Counted from the first letter of the stretch, positions 45,116-54,360 are shown. The stretch is DNA of 64,000 bases from Rhodoplanes sp046000175 (GCF_046000175.1 NZ_JBEOMB010000060.1:1-64000); one strand, 5' to 3'. The notes: generated by a model from the sequence alone, not told the origin. Translations and numbers: made by a program.

Positions 45116-46885
45116 ATGAAACGGAGCGGCGGACCCCGGCAGCCGGGCGGAAAGCGTCAGATCGCCGGACCGCGCGATCACGATCGCGGCGGTTTTGCGC
45201 GCACCGGCGGAGGCGGCCGGAGCGGTGGACCGGGCCGTGGTCCGGGGAAGCCGGGCAAGGGGCCGGGTGGAAAATTCGGCGGTGGCAAGTTCGGTGGTGA
45301 AAAGTTCGGCGGCGGCTTCGCCGGCGATGCGCCGAAGCGGCCGCACGGGCCGAAGCGCTCCGCCGCCGGGGCCGGCGCGCCGGGAGGCGCCAAGCGCACG
45401 CGCGACGAGGGGGTCCGCGGGCCGCGCCGCGATCGCGACGAGGGGCGGGACAAGGTCGGCTACGGCCAGTTCCGCCGCGACGACCGTCCGCTCACCGGCC
45501 GCAACAAGAAGGAGCGTCCCGCGCCCGATCGGCGCTTCATCAAGACCAGCAAGCGCCGCGAGGTCGAGCCGGAGGAGGCCGCGTTCGAGGAGCGCATCGC
45601 CGACGAGCGTCGCGACGAGGGCCGGTTCGCCGAGCGTCGTTTCGACGACGCGCGGTCTCCCGGCGAGCGGCCGCGCGGTGGCCGGGCCAGTCCGGAGCGT
45701 CGCGACGATCGCGGTGAGGGGCCGCAACGGCCGGCTCGCGGGCGTCCTTCGGCCGCGCGCGACACGGCTCCGCGCCCGCGACGCGCACAGGACAACGACG
45801 AGCGCGACAGATTCGAGCGCGACACGGTCGATCGCGACGAGGCGTCTGACGCCGCGGCCGAGGCTGAGGTCGAGACGAATGCCCCGCCGCCGACCGCCGT
45901 GCAGACCCTGGTGGTGACGGCCGACGAATCCGGCATGCGGGTCGACCGTTTCTTCGAGGCGCATTTCCCGGGGCTGTCGTTCAGTCACATCCAGCGCATC
46001 GTCCGCAAGGGCGAGGTGCGGGTGAACGGCAAGCGGGTCGACACCAAGGACCGTCTGGAGGAGGGCCAGAGCGTGCGCGTGCCGCCGCTGCGGCTCGACG
46101 CTCCCAAGTCCTCGGGCGCCTCCTCCGAGGCCGACGAGAAGACGCGCGCCTTCCTGAAGTCGATCACGCTCTACGAGGACGCCGACGTCCTCGTGCTCAA
46201 CAAGCCGATGGGGCTCGCCGTGCAGGGCGGCTCGGGCACGACCCGCCATGTCGATGGCATGCTCGATGCGCTGCGCGACGCCAAGGGCCAGCGGCCGCGC
46301 CTCGTCCACCGGCTCGACAAGGACACGGCGGGCTGCCTCTTGATCGCCAAGACGCGCTTCGCTGCCTCGACGCTCGCCGGCAGCTTCCGCTCGCGCTCGG
46401 CCCGAAAGGTCTACTGGGCGCTCGCCGCCGGCGTGCCGAAGCCGCGCCAGGGGCGGATCTCGACCTTCCTGATCAAGGAGGAGCGCGAGGACGAGAGCGT
46501 GATGCGCATCGCCAGGCACGGCGAGGAGGGGGCGAGCCATGCCGTCACCTACTACGCCGTCGTGGAGACGGCGGCGCAGCGCCTCGCTTGGCTGTCGCTC
46601 AAGCCGGTGACCGGGCGCACGCATCAGCTGCGGGCCCATCTCGCGCATATCGGTCATCCGATCGTCGGCGATCCGAAGTACTTTTCCATCGAGAACTGGG
46701 AGCTGCCGGGCGGCATCCAGAACCGCCTGCATCTGATGGCACGCCGCCTGGTGATCCCGCATCCCCGCCAGGGCGTCATCGACGTCACGGCGCCGCTGCC
46801 GCCCCACATGGTGCAGTCGTTCAATCTGCTCGGCTTCGACGCGACCCGCTACGATCCGATCGAGGACGCGCCCGACGAGGACTGA
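45116..46885 (+). CDS. RluC/RluD-type pseudouridine synthase with a long disordered N-terminal domain
   Basis: 589 residues, against about 310-330 for E. coli RluC. Residues 1 to about 262 are low complexity: KFGG/GGKFGG repeats (about 50-70), then long Arg/Asp/Glu/Gly stretches. An S4 RNA-binding domain follows (about 274-323, MRVDRFFEAHFP), then the RluA-family catalytic domain with the active Asp401 in HRLDKDTAG and the GRTHQLRAHLAHIGHPIVGD block. It isomerises uridines in 23S rRNA; the exact sites are inferred only. ATG 45116 has GGAG 10 bases upstream. The disordered region is in frame and compositionally coding, not a frameshift. Confidence 0.9.
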   Translation: MKRSGGPRQPGGKRQIAGPRDHDRGGFARTGGGGRSGGPGRGPGKPGKGPGGKFGGGKFGGEKFGGGFAGDAPKRPHGPKRSAAGAGAPGGAKRTRDEGVRGPRRDRDEGRDKVGYGQFRRDDRPLTGRNKKERPAPDRRFIKTSKRREVEPEEAAFEERIADERRDEGRFAERRFDDARSPGERPRGGRASPERRDDRGEGPQRPARGRPSAARDTAPRPRRAQDNDERDRFERDTVDRDEASDAAAEAEVETNAPPPTAVQTLVVTADESGMRVDRFFEAHFPGLSFSHIQRIVRKGEVRVNGKRVDTKDRLEEGQSVRVPPLRLDAPKSSGASSEADEKTRAFLKSITLYEDADVLVLNKPMGLAVQGGSGTTRHVDGMLDALRDAKGQRPRLVHRLDKDTAGCLLIAKTRFAASTLAGSFRSRSARKVYWALAAGVPKPRQGRISTFLIKEEREDESVMRIARHGEEGASHAVTYYAVVETAAQRLAWLSLKPVTGRTHQLRAHLAHIGHPIVGDPKYFSIENWELPGGIQNRLHLMARRLVIPHPRQGVIDVTAPLPPHMVQSFNLLGFDATRYDPIEDAPDED

Positions 46886-47160
46886 CGAGCTCGGCCGCGG
46901 CGGAGCGCGTCACGTCACGTCGCGGCGCGTCGCTGCTTCGCACCATCAGGGCTCTTGATGGAAGATCACCCAATCACGTTGCGTGGTCTTACGAATCGCA
47001 GTCGAACGGACTATTCACGCTCTAACGAATGGTTAACGTGATCCTGCCGGTTCTCGGGTGTGTCGTGACGATGTGAGGCGTTCCCCGGCGCCGGCTTCCG
47101 TAGACAAAGCAGAACGACGTGAACGTGCGCGCGCTCCTCGTGCGCACGGGAGGCCTTCCC
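46886..47160. other. Spacer after the pseudouridine synthase
   Basis: About 275 bases with no credible gene, terminator or promoter. The middle (46940-47045) is somewhat AT-richer and may hold regulatory sequence for the small ORF or nothing at all. Confidence 0.4.
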
Positions 47161-47364
47161 ATGCTCGGCTCCCGACTCGACACGACGAACCCGGACGCCG
47201 AAGACGGGCCGACGGTGGCGCGCGTGACGCTCGCGGTCGGCCGGCTGCGCCTGTCCACCGAAACCCGCGGATCGGGCGAGGCCGTGCCCCACCTTCGCAT
47301 CGGCCGGTCCCCGAATGCCGATCTCGATCCGGATCTGGGCATCAAGCTTCCGCGTTTCCCGTGA
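47161..47364 (+). CDS. Small doubtful ORF (67 aa)
   Basis: An ATG at 47161 follows GGGAGG at about 6 bases and opens a 67-residue frame with no recognised domain, membrane segment or signal. Composition is mixed and polar. The good ribosome site is the only positive evidence. It could be chance in GC-rich DNA. Confidence 0.3.
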   Translation: MLGSRLDTTNPDAEDGPTVARVTLAVGRLRLSTETRGSGEAVPHLRIGRSPNADLDPDLGIKLPRFP

Positions 47365-47447
47365 GGTTGGCCCCGCGCCCGGGACCGGGCTCCGCGTGCC
47401 GGCCCTCGCCATCGCCGGACCGGCATGCCGGACGGCGCTCTTGATTA

Positions 47448-47463
47448 CATAATTGCGAATATG
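47448..47463. promoter_or_regulatory. Imperfect palindrome upstream of the sulfur transporter
   Basis: CATAATTGCGAATATG: the arms CATA...TATG and most inner bases are symmetric, in a short AT-rich patch 54 bases before the YeeE/YedE-like gene. ArsR-family repressors of sulfide/persulfide genes use AT-rich palindromes of this size, so it may be such an operator. No regulator gene is adjacent. Confidence 0.35.
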
Positions 47464-47516
47464 AGAAAGTATCAGGGACGGCGCAGCCGGTGCGCCGCAC
47501 TCCCGGAGCTTTTCGC

Positions 47517-48038
47517 ATGATCGCGCTCACCGACCGTGCCTGGTCCCCCTATGTCGCCGGAGTCCTCATCGGCCTCCTGCAGATCCCCGCCTTCCTGCTG
47601 ATCGACACGGCGCTCGGCGCCTCGTCGTCCTTCGTCACGATCGGCGGCAGCATCGCCGGGCTGGTCGATCCGTCGATCCTGACGATCGACTACGTGGCCA
47701 AGCACGTGGCCGCGACCGCCAAGAACTGGTGGCAGGTCGCGCTGGTCGTCGGCGTCGCCATCGGCGCGTTCGTGTCGGCCTTCCTGTCCGGGTCGCTGCG
47801 CCGCGGCGTGTCGCCGATCTGGGCGCGGGCGCTCGGCACGCCGTCGCGGCCGGTGCGTTACGCGGTCGCCTTCGCGGCCGGCTTCCTGATGCTGTTCGGG
47901 GCGCGCCTCGCCGACGGCTGCACGTCGGGCCACGGCCTCTCCGGTGTCGCTCAGCTCGCCGTCGGCTCCACCGTCGCGGTCGCCGCCATGTTCGTCGGCG
48001 GCATCGCCACCGCGATGCTGCTGCTGCGCCGCATCTGA
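47517..48038 (+). CDS. YeeE/YedE family transporter, first half
   Basis: 173 residues with about four membrane helices. The signature GARLADGCTSGHGLSG holds the conserved Cys of the Sulf_transp (YeeE/YedE, TsuA) family, whose studied members import thiosulfate through cysteine contacts. Here the family is split in two genes; this one is followed by its partner 33 bases downstream. ATG 47517 has GGAG 7-10 bases upstream. Substrate (thiosulfate or another small sulfur compound) is inferred from the family. Confidence 0.85.
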   Translation: MIALTDRAWSPYVAGVLIGLLQIPAFLLIDTALGASSSFVTIGGSIAGLVDPSILTIDYVAKHVAATAKNWWQVALVVGVAIGAFVSAFLSGSLRRGVSPIWARALGTPSRPVRYAVAFAAGFLMLFGARLADGCTSGHGLSGVAQLAVGSTVAVAAMFVGGIATAMLLLRRI

Positions 48039-48071
48039 TCCGTCCGGACGATTCGAGAAGAGGAGAGTTCC

Positions 48072-48692
48072 ATGTCGCTTTTCGTCGCCGTGCCGGTCGG
48101 TCTCGCCATGGGCGTGGTGTTCGGCTTCCTGCTGGAGAAGGGGCGCGTCTTCGAGCCCGGCATCATCGTCGGGCAGATGCAGATGCGCAGCTTCGTCATG
48201 CTCAAGATGTTCCTCGCCGCGGTCGCCACCGGCGCCGTGGTGCTGGCGGTTCTCAACGGGCTCGGCATCGTCAAGCTGCAGCCCAAGGCGGCCCTCTATG
48301 CCGCCGACGTGGTCGGCGGCCTGATCCTCGGCATCGGCATCGCGCTCGCGGGGGCCTGCCCGGGCACGACGCTCGCCCAGATCGGCGCCGGCTATCGTGA
48401 CGCGATCTTCACGCTCATCGGCGGTCTCGCCGGAGCCGTGACCTTCTCGTATGCCGAGCCGTGGCTGAAGACGACCTTCCTGGGCCAAGGGCAGGGCAAG
48501 ATCACGTTCGCGCAGATCCTCGGCATCCCGTACTGGATCGGGGCGCTCGCGCTCGCCGCCGCGCTCGTCGCGGTGCTGATCGCCCTCGAGCTGTGGCGGC
48601 CGTGGCGCGGCGAGATCGGCCGCAATGCCGATGGCGATCTCGATGCGCCGGCCGAGCGGCCCTCCGGCCCTCGGGTCGTCCCCGCCGAATAG
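48072..48692 (+). CDS. YeeE/YedE family transporter, second half
   Basis: 206 residues with about five membrane helices. Carries the matching motif ALAGACPGTTLAQIGAG with the second conserved Cys. Together the two genes correspond to one full-length YeeE/YedE transporter and probably form a heteromeric membrane channel. The last 30 residues are a polar cytoplasmic tail. Same operon as the preceding gene (33-base gap, GAAGAGGAGAG ribosome site). Confidence 0.85.
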   Translation: MSLFVAVPVGLAMGVVFGFLLEKGRVFEPGIIVGQMQMRSFVMLKMFLAAVATGAVVLAVLNGLGIVKLQPKAALYAADVVGGLILGIGIALAGACPGTTLAQIGAGYRDAIFTLIGGLAGAVTFSYAEPWLKTTFLGQGQGKITFAQILGIPYWIGALALAAALVAVLIALELWRPWRGEIGRNADGDLDAPAERPSGPRVVPAE

Positions 48693-48800
48693 GACTAATG
48701 CGGCGGGCAGGGCAAACCGGGCGATGGAACCATTTCCGCGGTGGCGCGTTGTCGGCGCGGTCGTGGTTCCGCCACGAAAACGCCCGGTGAAGGTCACGCC

Positions 48801-49853
48801 ATGGATGCCGCTGTGAGCAGGCCCGATCAGGGCGGTCGAGGATCCCCGATCGCGTCCGGAAAGCTGAGCTCCTGGAAGGAGATGCTGGACTCGCTCCCGG
48901 TCGCCGCCTATCTCTGCGACGGTGCCGGCGCGATCGTCCACTGCAACCGTCGGGCGGCCGAGATGTGGGGCCGCTCACCGATCGTCACCGACGACTCCCC
49001 CTCCGCGTGGCCGCCCCGTCCGGTGCGGGACACCGATCCGGCCCATCATCATCTCGGCCTCGCCGACACGCCGGTCGGGCAGTTCATGCGGACCGGCCAG
49101 CCGGTGCGCGACCGCGAGATCGTGCTGGAGCGCTCCGACGGCGGGCGGGCCATCGTGCTCGCCAATGTCGAGCCGATCACCGAGGACGGCGCCCTGGTCG
49201 GCGCCGTCGGCTGCTTCCAGGACATCACCGAGCGCAAGCGCGCCGACCACGCGCAGCGCGCGCTGCTCAACGAGCTCAATCACCGGGTCAAGAACGCGCT
49301 CGCCACCGTGCAGACGTTCGCCGACCACACGATCCGCAAATGCGGGCTGCCGCGCGAGGCGCAGGACGACTTCGAGGGCCGCCTCGTCGCGCTGAGCCGG
49401 GCGCACGACCAGCTCACCCGCGGGCGGTGGGAGCCGATCGACCTTCGCACCATCGTCGAGAGCGCCGTCGAGCCGAGCTGCGCCGGCCGCCCGGACCGGC
49501 TGCGCGCCGCCGGCGACACCATCCGGCTGGGCGCCCAGGCGGCCCTGACCCTCTCGCTGGTGTTTCACGAGCTCGCCGCCAACGCCACCAAGCACGGCGC
49601 GCTGTCGGTCGCGACCGGCCACGTGACGGTCGGCTGGAGCGTCGAGGACCGCGGCGAGGTGCCGACCGTCCGGATCGTCTGGGAGGAGCGCGGCGGCCCG
49701 TCCGTGCAGGAGCCCCCCGCCCGGGCCGGCTTCGGCTCGCGGCTCGTTCGCGAGGGCCTCGCTCGCCAGTTGCACGGCACCACCGTGCTTGACTGGGATC
49801 CCTCCGGACTGCGATGTACGATGGATATTCCATTGTCGTCGACGCCGGGATGA
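48801..49853 (+). CDS. HWE-family soluble histidine kinase with PAS domain
   Basis: 350 residues, no membrane segment. A PAS sensor domain at about 25-145 (WKEMLDSLPVAAYLCDGAG ... GCFQDITERKRA) leads to the HWE kinase core with His161 in LLNELNHRVKNALATV, the N box HELAANATKHGALS, the WEERGG motif that gives the family its name, and GFGSRLVREGLARQL. HWE kinases are typical of Rhizobiales and often act in general stress or light responses. ATG 48801 with AAGG upstream is preferred to a GTG at 48741. Its stop overlaps the next gene's ATG by four bases. Confidence 0.9.
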   Translation: MDAAVSRPDQGGRGSPIASGKLSSWKEMLDSLPVAAYLCDGAGAIVHCNRRAAEMWGRSPIVTDDSPSAWPPRPVRDTDPAHHHLGLADTPVGQFMRTGQPVRDREIVLERSDGGRAIVLANVEPITEDGALVGAVGCFQDITERKRADHAQRALLNELNHRVKNALATVQTFADHTIRKCGLPREAQDDFEGRLVALSRAHDQLTRGRWEPIDLRTIVESAVEPSCAGRPDRLRAAGDTIRLGAQAALTLSLVFHELAANATKHGALSVATGHVTVGWSVEDRGEVPTVRIVWEERGGPSVQEPPARAGFGSRLVREGLARQLHGTTVLDWDPSGLRCTMDIPLSSTPG

Positions 49854-50245
49854 TGTCGGACGAAAACGAAGACCCGTCCTATCCGAGCTTCGGTCGTCTG
49901 AACGTCCTCATCGTCGAGGACGAAGCCATCATTTCGTTCCTCATCGAGGACGTCCTGCGCGAGCTCGGCTGCAAGGTCGTGCGCAACGTCGCCTGCATCG
50001 AGGACGCCTTCGCGGCGCTCGACGAGGAGGCCCCGGACGTCGCCGTGCTCGACGTCAATCTCGACGGGGTCGAGGTCTATCCGGTCGCCGAGCGGCTGCG
50101 GGCGCGCGGCATTCCCTTCGTCTTCACCACCGGCTACGGGGTCGACGGGCTGGCGCCCGACTGGGCCGACCGGCCGGTCGTCCAGAAGCCGTTCCGCTCC
50201 GAAAGCCTCGCTCGGGCGCTCGAAGCCGTTATCGCGGAAGCGTGA
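49850..50245 (+). CDS. Single-domain response regulator
   Basis: 131 residues, receiver domain only. Acidic pair in VLIVEDEAII, phospho-acceptor Asp68 in VAVLDVNLDG, Thr in FTTGYG and Lys113 in VVQKPF. Having no output domain, it probably passes phosphate on or controls by protein contact, as do many HWE-kinase partners. The start overlaps the kinase stop (ATGA at 49850-49853); a second ATG follows directly at 49853 and an in-frame ATG at 49814 is also open. Confidence 0.88.
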   Translation: MMSDENEDPSYPSFGRLNVLIVEDEAIISFLIEDVLRELGCKVVRNVACIEDAFAALDEEAPDVAVLDVNLDGVEVYPVAERLRARGIPFVFTTGYGVDGLAPDWADRPVVQKPFRSESLARALEAVIAEA

Positions 50246-50435
50246 CCGGGCCACACCGACTGGCCGCCCGGAGACCCCTGGCCGCGCCACGGTCGCGGAC
50301 CCAATATCGCCCGGGTAGTCGTTGTGGCGTCCGCCCGAAGGTCTAAGATCGGCCCGAGCTTCGCGCCGGCCCGGCCGCGGCGGACCGTTCGTCCGCCGTC
50401 GACCCGGCAGCATCCGTAAACCGTGGATCTGGATC

Positions 50436-53285
50436 ATGTCCCTTTTGAAAGCGCTGCACGCCCAGGGTCAGGCCGTGTGGCTCGATTTCGTCGCCCGCGG
50501 CTTCGTCGAGAAGGGTGACCTCGCCCGGCTGGTCGCCGACGACGGCGTCCGCGGCGTCACCTCCAATCCGGCCATCTTCGAGAAGGCGATCGGCGGCTCG
50601 TCCGAGTACGACGACGCCATCCGGGCGGCCCTCGCCGATGGTGACCGCAGCGTCGTCGACCTCTACGAGCAGCTCGCGATCGCCGACATCCAGAAGGCCG
50701 CCGACGTGCTGCGCCCGGTCTACGACGCGACCGGCGGGGCCGACGGCTATGTCAGCCTGGAGGTGTCGCCCTATCTGGCGCTCGACACCGAGGCGACGGT
50801 CGCCGAGGCACGGCGCCTGTGGGCCGATGTCGGCCGGCCGAACCTGATGGTCAAGGTGCCGGGCACGGCGCCGGGCGTGCCGGCGGTGCGCACGCTGATC
50901 GGCGAGGGCATCAACGTCAACGTGACGCTGCTGTTCGCCCGTCAGGTCTACGAGGAGGTTGCCGAGGCCTACATGGCCGGGCTCGAGGACCTCGCCGCCA
51001 AGGGCGGCGACGTATCGAAGGCGGCGAGCGTCGCGAGCTTCTTCGTCAGCCGCATCGACAGCGCCGTCGACGCCCAGCTCGAGGCGAAGGCGGCGGCCGC
51101 GACCGACCCGGCCGAGAAGGCGCGCATCGAGGAGCTTTTGGGCGAGATCGCCATCGCCAACGCCAAGCTCGCCTATCGCAGCTACGAGCAGATGATCGCG
51201 GGCGCGCGCTGGAAATCGCTCGCCGCCAAGGGCGCGCGGCCGCAGCGGCTCCTGTGGGCGTCGACCGGCACCAAGAACAAGGCCTACAGCGACGTCCTCT
51301 ATGTCGACGAGCTGATCGGCCCCGACACCGTCAACACGGTGCCGCCGGCGACTCTCGACGCCTTCCGCGACCACGGCACCCCGGCCGCGACCCTGCAGCG
51401 CGGCGTCGACGAGGCGGAGCAGGCGCTCGCCGCGCTCGACCGTCTCGGCATCGCGCTCGACGCGATCACGGACCAGCTCGTCACCGAGGGCGTGCAGCTG
51501 TTCGCCGACGCGGCCGACAAGCTTTTGGGCGCCGTCGCCCAGAAGCGCGCCCAGGTGCTCGGCGATCGCATCAACGCGCAGACCATCACGGTGCCGCGCG
51601 ATCTCGCCGCGGCGGTGGCGAAGGAGACCGAGCGCTGGCGCGCCGAAGGCCTGATCCGCCGCCTGTGGGCCAAGGACGCGAGCGTGTGGACCGGCGCCGA
51701 CGAGGCGAAGTGGCTCGGCTGGCTGACCGGCACGATCGAGGGCCGGGCGAAGCTCGCCGACTACCAGGCCTTCGCGGCCGACGTGAAGGCCGCCGGCTTC
51801 ACCGACGTGCTCCTCCTCGGCATGGGCGGTTCGAGCCTCGGCCCGGAGGTGCTGGCCGAAGTGTTCGGGCCGCAGGCCGGCTTCCCGAAGCTGCGCATCC
51901 TCGACTCGACCGACCCGGCGCAGGTGCGCGCCACCGAGGCGGCCGTGAAGCTCGCCACCACGCTCGTCATCGTATCGAGCAAGTCGGGCTCGACCACCGA
52001 GCCCAACGTGATGCTCGCCTACTTCTTCGATCGCCTGAAGAAGACGGTCGGCGACAAGGCGGGCAGCCATATCGTCGCCGTCACGGATCCGGGCTCGTCG
52101 CTGGAGAAGGTGGCGAAGCGCGACGGCTTCCGAAAGATCTTCCACGGCGAGCCGACGATCGGCGGCCGCTACTCGGTGCTGTCGCCGTTCGGCCTGGTGC
52201 CGGCGGCCGCCGCCGGCATCGACGTCGCCGCCTTCCTCGACTCGGCCGACGTGATGGTGCACGCCTGTGGCCCGGACGTTCCGCCCGCCGCCAATCCCGG
52301 CGTTCAGCTCGGCGTCGTGCTCGGGCTCGCCGCCCAGGCGGGACGTGACAAGATGACGATGCTGGCCTCGCCGGCGCTGGCCGACTTCGGCGCCTGGACC
52401 GAGCAGCTCGTCGCCGAGTCGACCGGCAAGAACGGCAAGGCGATCATCCCGGTCGACGGCGAGCCGCTCGGCTCGGTCGTCTGCTACGGCAAGGACCGGG
52501 TGTTCGTCGACCTGCGGCTCGCCTCCGATGCGGCGTCGCCGCACGACGCCGAGATCAAGGCGCTGGAGCAGGCCGGCCACCCGGTGGTTCGCATCACGCT
52601 GCGCGACCGCGCCGCCATCGCCCAGGAATTCTTCCGGTTCGAGATCGCGACCGCGGTGGCCGGCGCCGTGCTGGGCATCAACCCGTTCGACCAGCCGGAC
52701 GTGGAAGCCTCGAAGATCAAGACCCGCGAGCTGACCGCGGCGTTCGAGGCGACCGGCAAGCTGCCGCCCGAGACCCCGGTGGCGTCGAGCGGCTCGTTCG
52801 ACGTCTTCACCGACCCGAAGAACGCCGAGGCGTTGCGTGCCGCCGGCGCCGGGGCCGATCCGGCGAGCTGGCTGAAGGCGCATCTCGCCCGGGTGAAGCC
52901 GGGCGACTACGTCGCGCTGCTCGCCTACGTGGCCCGCAACCCGGCGCATGTCGGAACCCTGCAGGCGATGCGGCTCGCGGTGCGGGCGCACAAGACGGTG
53001 GCGACCTGCGTCGGCTTCGGGCCGCGCTTCCTGCACTCCACCGGCCAGGCCTACAAGGGCGGCCCGGACACCGGCGTCGTCCTGCAGATCACCGCCGACG
53101 ACCATCCGGATCTCGCGATCCCCGGACAGACCGCGAGCTTCGGCATCGTCAAGGCGGCGCAGGCGCGCGGCGACTTCGGCGTGCTCGCCGAGCGGGGCCG
53201 CCGTGCGCTGCGCATCCACATCAAGACCGACGTCGGGGCGGGCCTCTCGGCGCTGGCCGCGGCGGTCGAGCAGGCGCTGAGCTGA
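50436..53285 (+). CDS. Bifunctional transaldolase / glucose-6-phosphate isomerase
   Basis: 949 residues. N-terminal transaldolase (about 1-370) with the Schiff-base Lys140 in NLMVKVPGT and SNPAIFEKAI; C-terminal phosphoglucose isomerase (about 400-949) with LGMGGSSLGPEV, SKSGSTTEPN and the unusual C-terminal GFGPRFLHSTGQAYKGG region found in such fusions. It links the non-oxidative pentose phosphate pathway (fructose-6-P/sedoheptulose-7-P exchange) with fructose-6-P/glucose-6-P conversion in one cytoplasmic protein. ATG 50436 gives MSLLKALHAQGQAVWLDF. A palindromic repeat follows the stop. Confidence 0.95.
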   Translation: MSLLKALHAQGQAVWLDFVARGFVEKGDLARLVADDGVRGVTSNPAIFEKAIGGSSEYDDAIRAALADGDRSVVDLYEQLAIADIQKAADVLRPVYDATGGADGYVSLEVSPYLALDTEATVAEARRLWADVGRPNLMVKVPGTAPGVPAVRTLIGEGINVNVTLLFARQVYEEVAEAYMAGLEDLAAKGGDVSKAASVASFFVSRIDSAVDAQLEAKAAAATDPAEKARIEELLGEIAIANAKLAYRSYEQMIAGARWKSLAAKGARPQRLLWASTGTKNKAYSDVLYVDELIGPDTVNTVPPATLDAFRDHGTPAATLQRGVDEAEQALAALDRLGIALDAITDQLVTEGVQLFADAADKLLGAVAQKRAQVLGDRINAQTITVPRDLAAAVAKETERWRAEGLIRRLWAKDASVWTGADEAKWLGWLTGTIEGRAKLADYQAFAADVKAAGFTDVLLLGMGGSSLGPEVLAEVFGPQAGFPKLRILDSTDPAQVRATEAAVKLATTLVIVSSKSGSTTEPNVMLAYFFDRLKKTVGDKAGSHIVAVTDPGSSLEKVAKRDGFRKIFHGEPTIGGRYSVLSPFGLVPAAAAGIDVAAFLDSADVMVHACGPDVPPAANPGVQLGVVLGLAAQAGRDKMTMLASPALADFGAWTEQLVAESTGKNGKAIIPVDGEPLGSVVCYGKDRVFVDLRLASDAASPHDAEIKALEQAGHPVVRITLRDRAAIAQEFFRFEIATAVAGAVLGINPFDQPDVEASKIKTRELTAAFEATGKLPPETPVASSGSFDVFTDPKNAEALRAAGAGADPASWLKAHLARVKPGDYVALLAYVARNPAHVGTLQAMRLAVRAHKTVATCVGFGPRFLHSTGQAYKGGPDTGVVLQITADDHPDLAIPGQTASFGIVKAAQARGDFGVLAERGRRALRIHIKTDVGAGLSALAAAVEQALS

Positions 53286-53306
53286 GGCGGCCTGTCGAAG
53301 CGTTCG

Positions 53307-53409
53307 GTCATTCCGGGCCGGCGCGGGGCGCCGGACCCGGAATCCAGCCCAGAATGCGCAATCCGCCGTTGGATTCCGGGTTCGCGCCTTCGGCGCGCCC
53401 CGGAATGAC
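53307..53409. repeat. 103-bp inverted repeat (GTCATTCCGGG family), copy 1
   Basis: Begins GTCATTCCGGG and ends CCCCGGAATGAC. Inside, ACCCGGAATCCAG and TGGATTCCGGGT face each other. Lies between the convergent tal-pgi and LysR genes and could terminate both. Same length and layout as the copy at 54989-55091. Confidence 0.85.
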
Positions 53410-53463
53410 CAATTCTGCAAAGCCCTCGCCTGCGCGGACGACGACCACCGAGAGGCTGTGCCG

Positions 53464-54360
53464 TCACTCCCGGCTGCGCAATGTCCGGCTGATCAGCTTC
53501 AGCAGATCCTCGGCGGCCGGCGACAGCGGCAGGCCGCGCTTGATCACCACGCCGAGCGAGCGCGTCACGCTCGGATTGCGCAGCGCGACCGTGGCGATGC
53601 CGGTGCGGCCGCTCGCCTCGACGGCGAGGCGCGGCACCACGGCGAGCCCGATCCCGGAGGCGACCAGGCTGACCGCGGTGGAGAGATGCTGCACTTCGTA
53701 ACGCCAGGCCAGCGTCTCGCGGCGCGGCCCGAGCGCGTCGTCGATCAGCACGCGATTGCCGGTCTGCGGGCTGACCCGCACCAGCGGCTGGCCTTCGAGA
53801 TCCGCCCAGGTGATCGCCTTCTCGGCGGCGAAACGGTGCTCGGCCGGGCACACCAGCACGAACGGCTCCTTGAGGAGCTCGGTCACCTCGAGATCCCAGC
53901 GGTTCACCGACACGATGGTGATGCCGAACTCGGCGCGGCCGGACTGGACGTGATCGGCGATCTCGCCGGCCGAGTTGTCGAACACCTGCACGTCGAGGTT
54001 CGGATACATCTTGGTGAACTCGGCGAGCACGCGCGGGATGTAGCGGATCGAGATGGTGGGCAGGCAGCCGATCGCCAGCCGCTCCTGCTGGGCGCGGCCC
54101 TGGCGACGCAGATCCTCGAAGGAGCGCACCGCCTCGTCGAGGATGCGGCGCGCCTTCGGCAACAGATCGAGGCCGGCCGGGGTCAGCGCGACGTGCCGGG
54201 TCGTGCGCACCAGGAGCTTGACGCCGAGATCGTCCTCGAGCTTGCGCATCCGATGGCTCAGCGCCGTCTGCGACAGGTTCAGGTTGGCGGCGGCGCGATG
54301 GAAGCTGCCGCGCTCGGCGATGCTGAGAAAGGCTTCGAGCCCCAGGAAGTCGATACGCAC
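53464..54360 (-). CDS. LysR-family transcriptional regulator
   Basis: 298 residues. N-terminal winged helix-turn-helix (about 1-60: GSFHRAAANLNLSQTALSHR, then LVRTTRHVALTPAG) and a periplasmic-binding-protein-like effector domain (about 88-295). The GTG start at 54358-54360 has GAGG about 8 bases upstream and yields the standard LysR N-terminus; an ATG at 54438 would add 26 atypical residues. It acts as a tetrameric DNA-binding regulator responding to an unknown small molecule. LysR proteins often control a divergent neighbour; here the gene on the other side is the small unknown at 54615. Confidence 0.9.
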   Translation of the reverse strand: MRIDFLGLEAFLSIAERGSFHRAAANLNLSQTALSHRMRKLEDDLGVKLLVRTTRHVALTPAGLDLLPKARRILDEAVRSFEDLRRQGRAQQERLAIGCLPTISIRYIPRVLAEFTKMYPNLDVQVFDNSAGEIADHVQSGRAEFGITIVSVNRWDLEVTELLKEPFVLVCPAEHRFAAEKAITWADLEGQPLVRVSPQTGNRVLIDDALGPRRETLAWRYEVQHLSTAVSLVASGIGLAVVPRLAVEASGRTGIATVALRNPSVTRSLGVVIKRGLPLSPAAEDLLKLISRTLRSRE

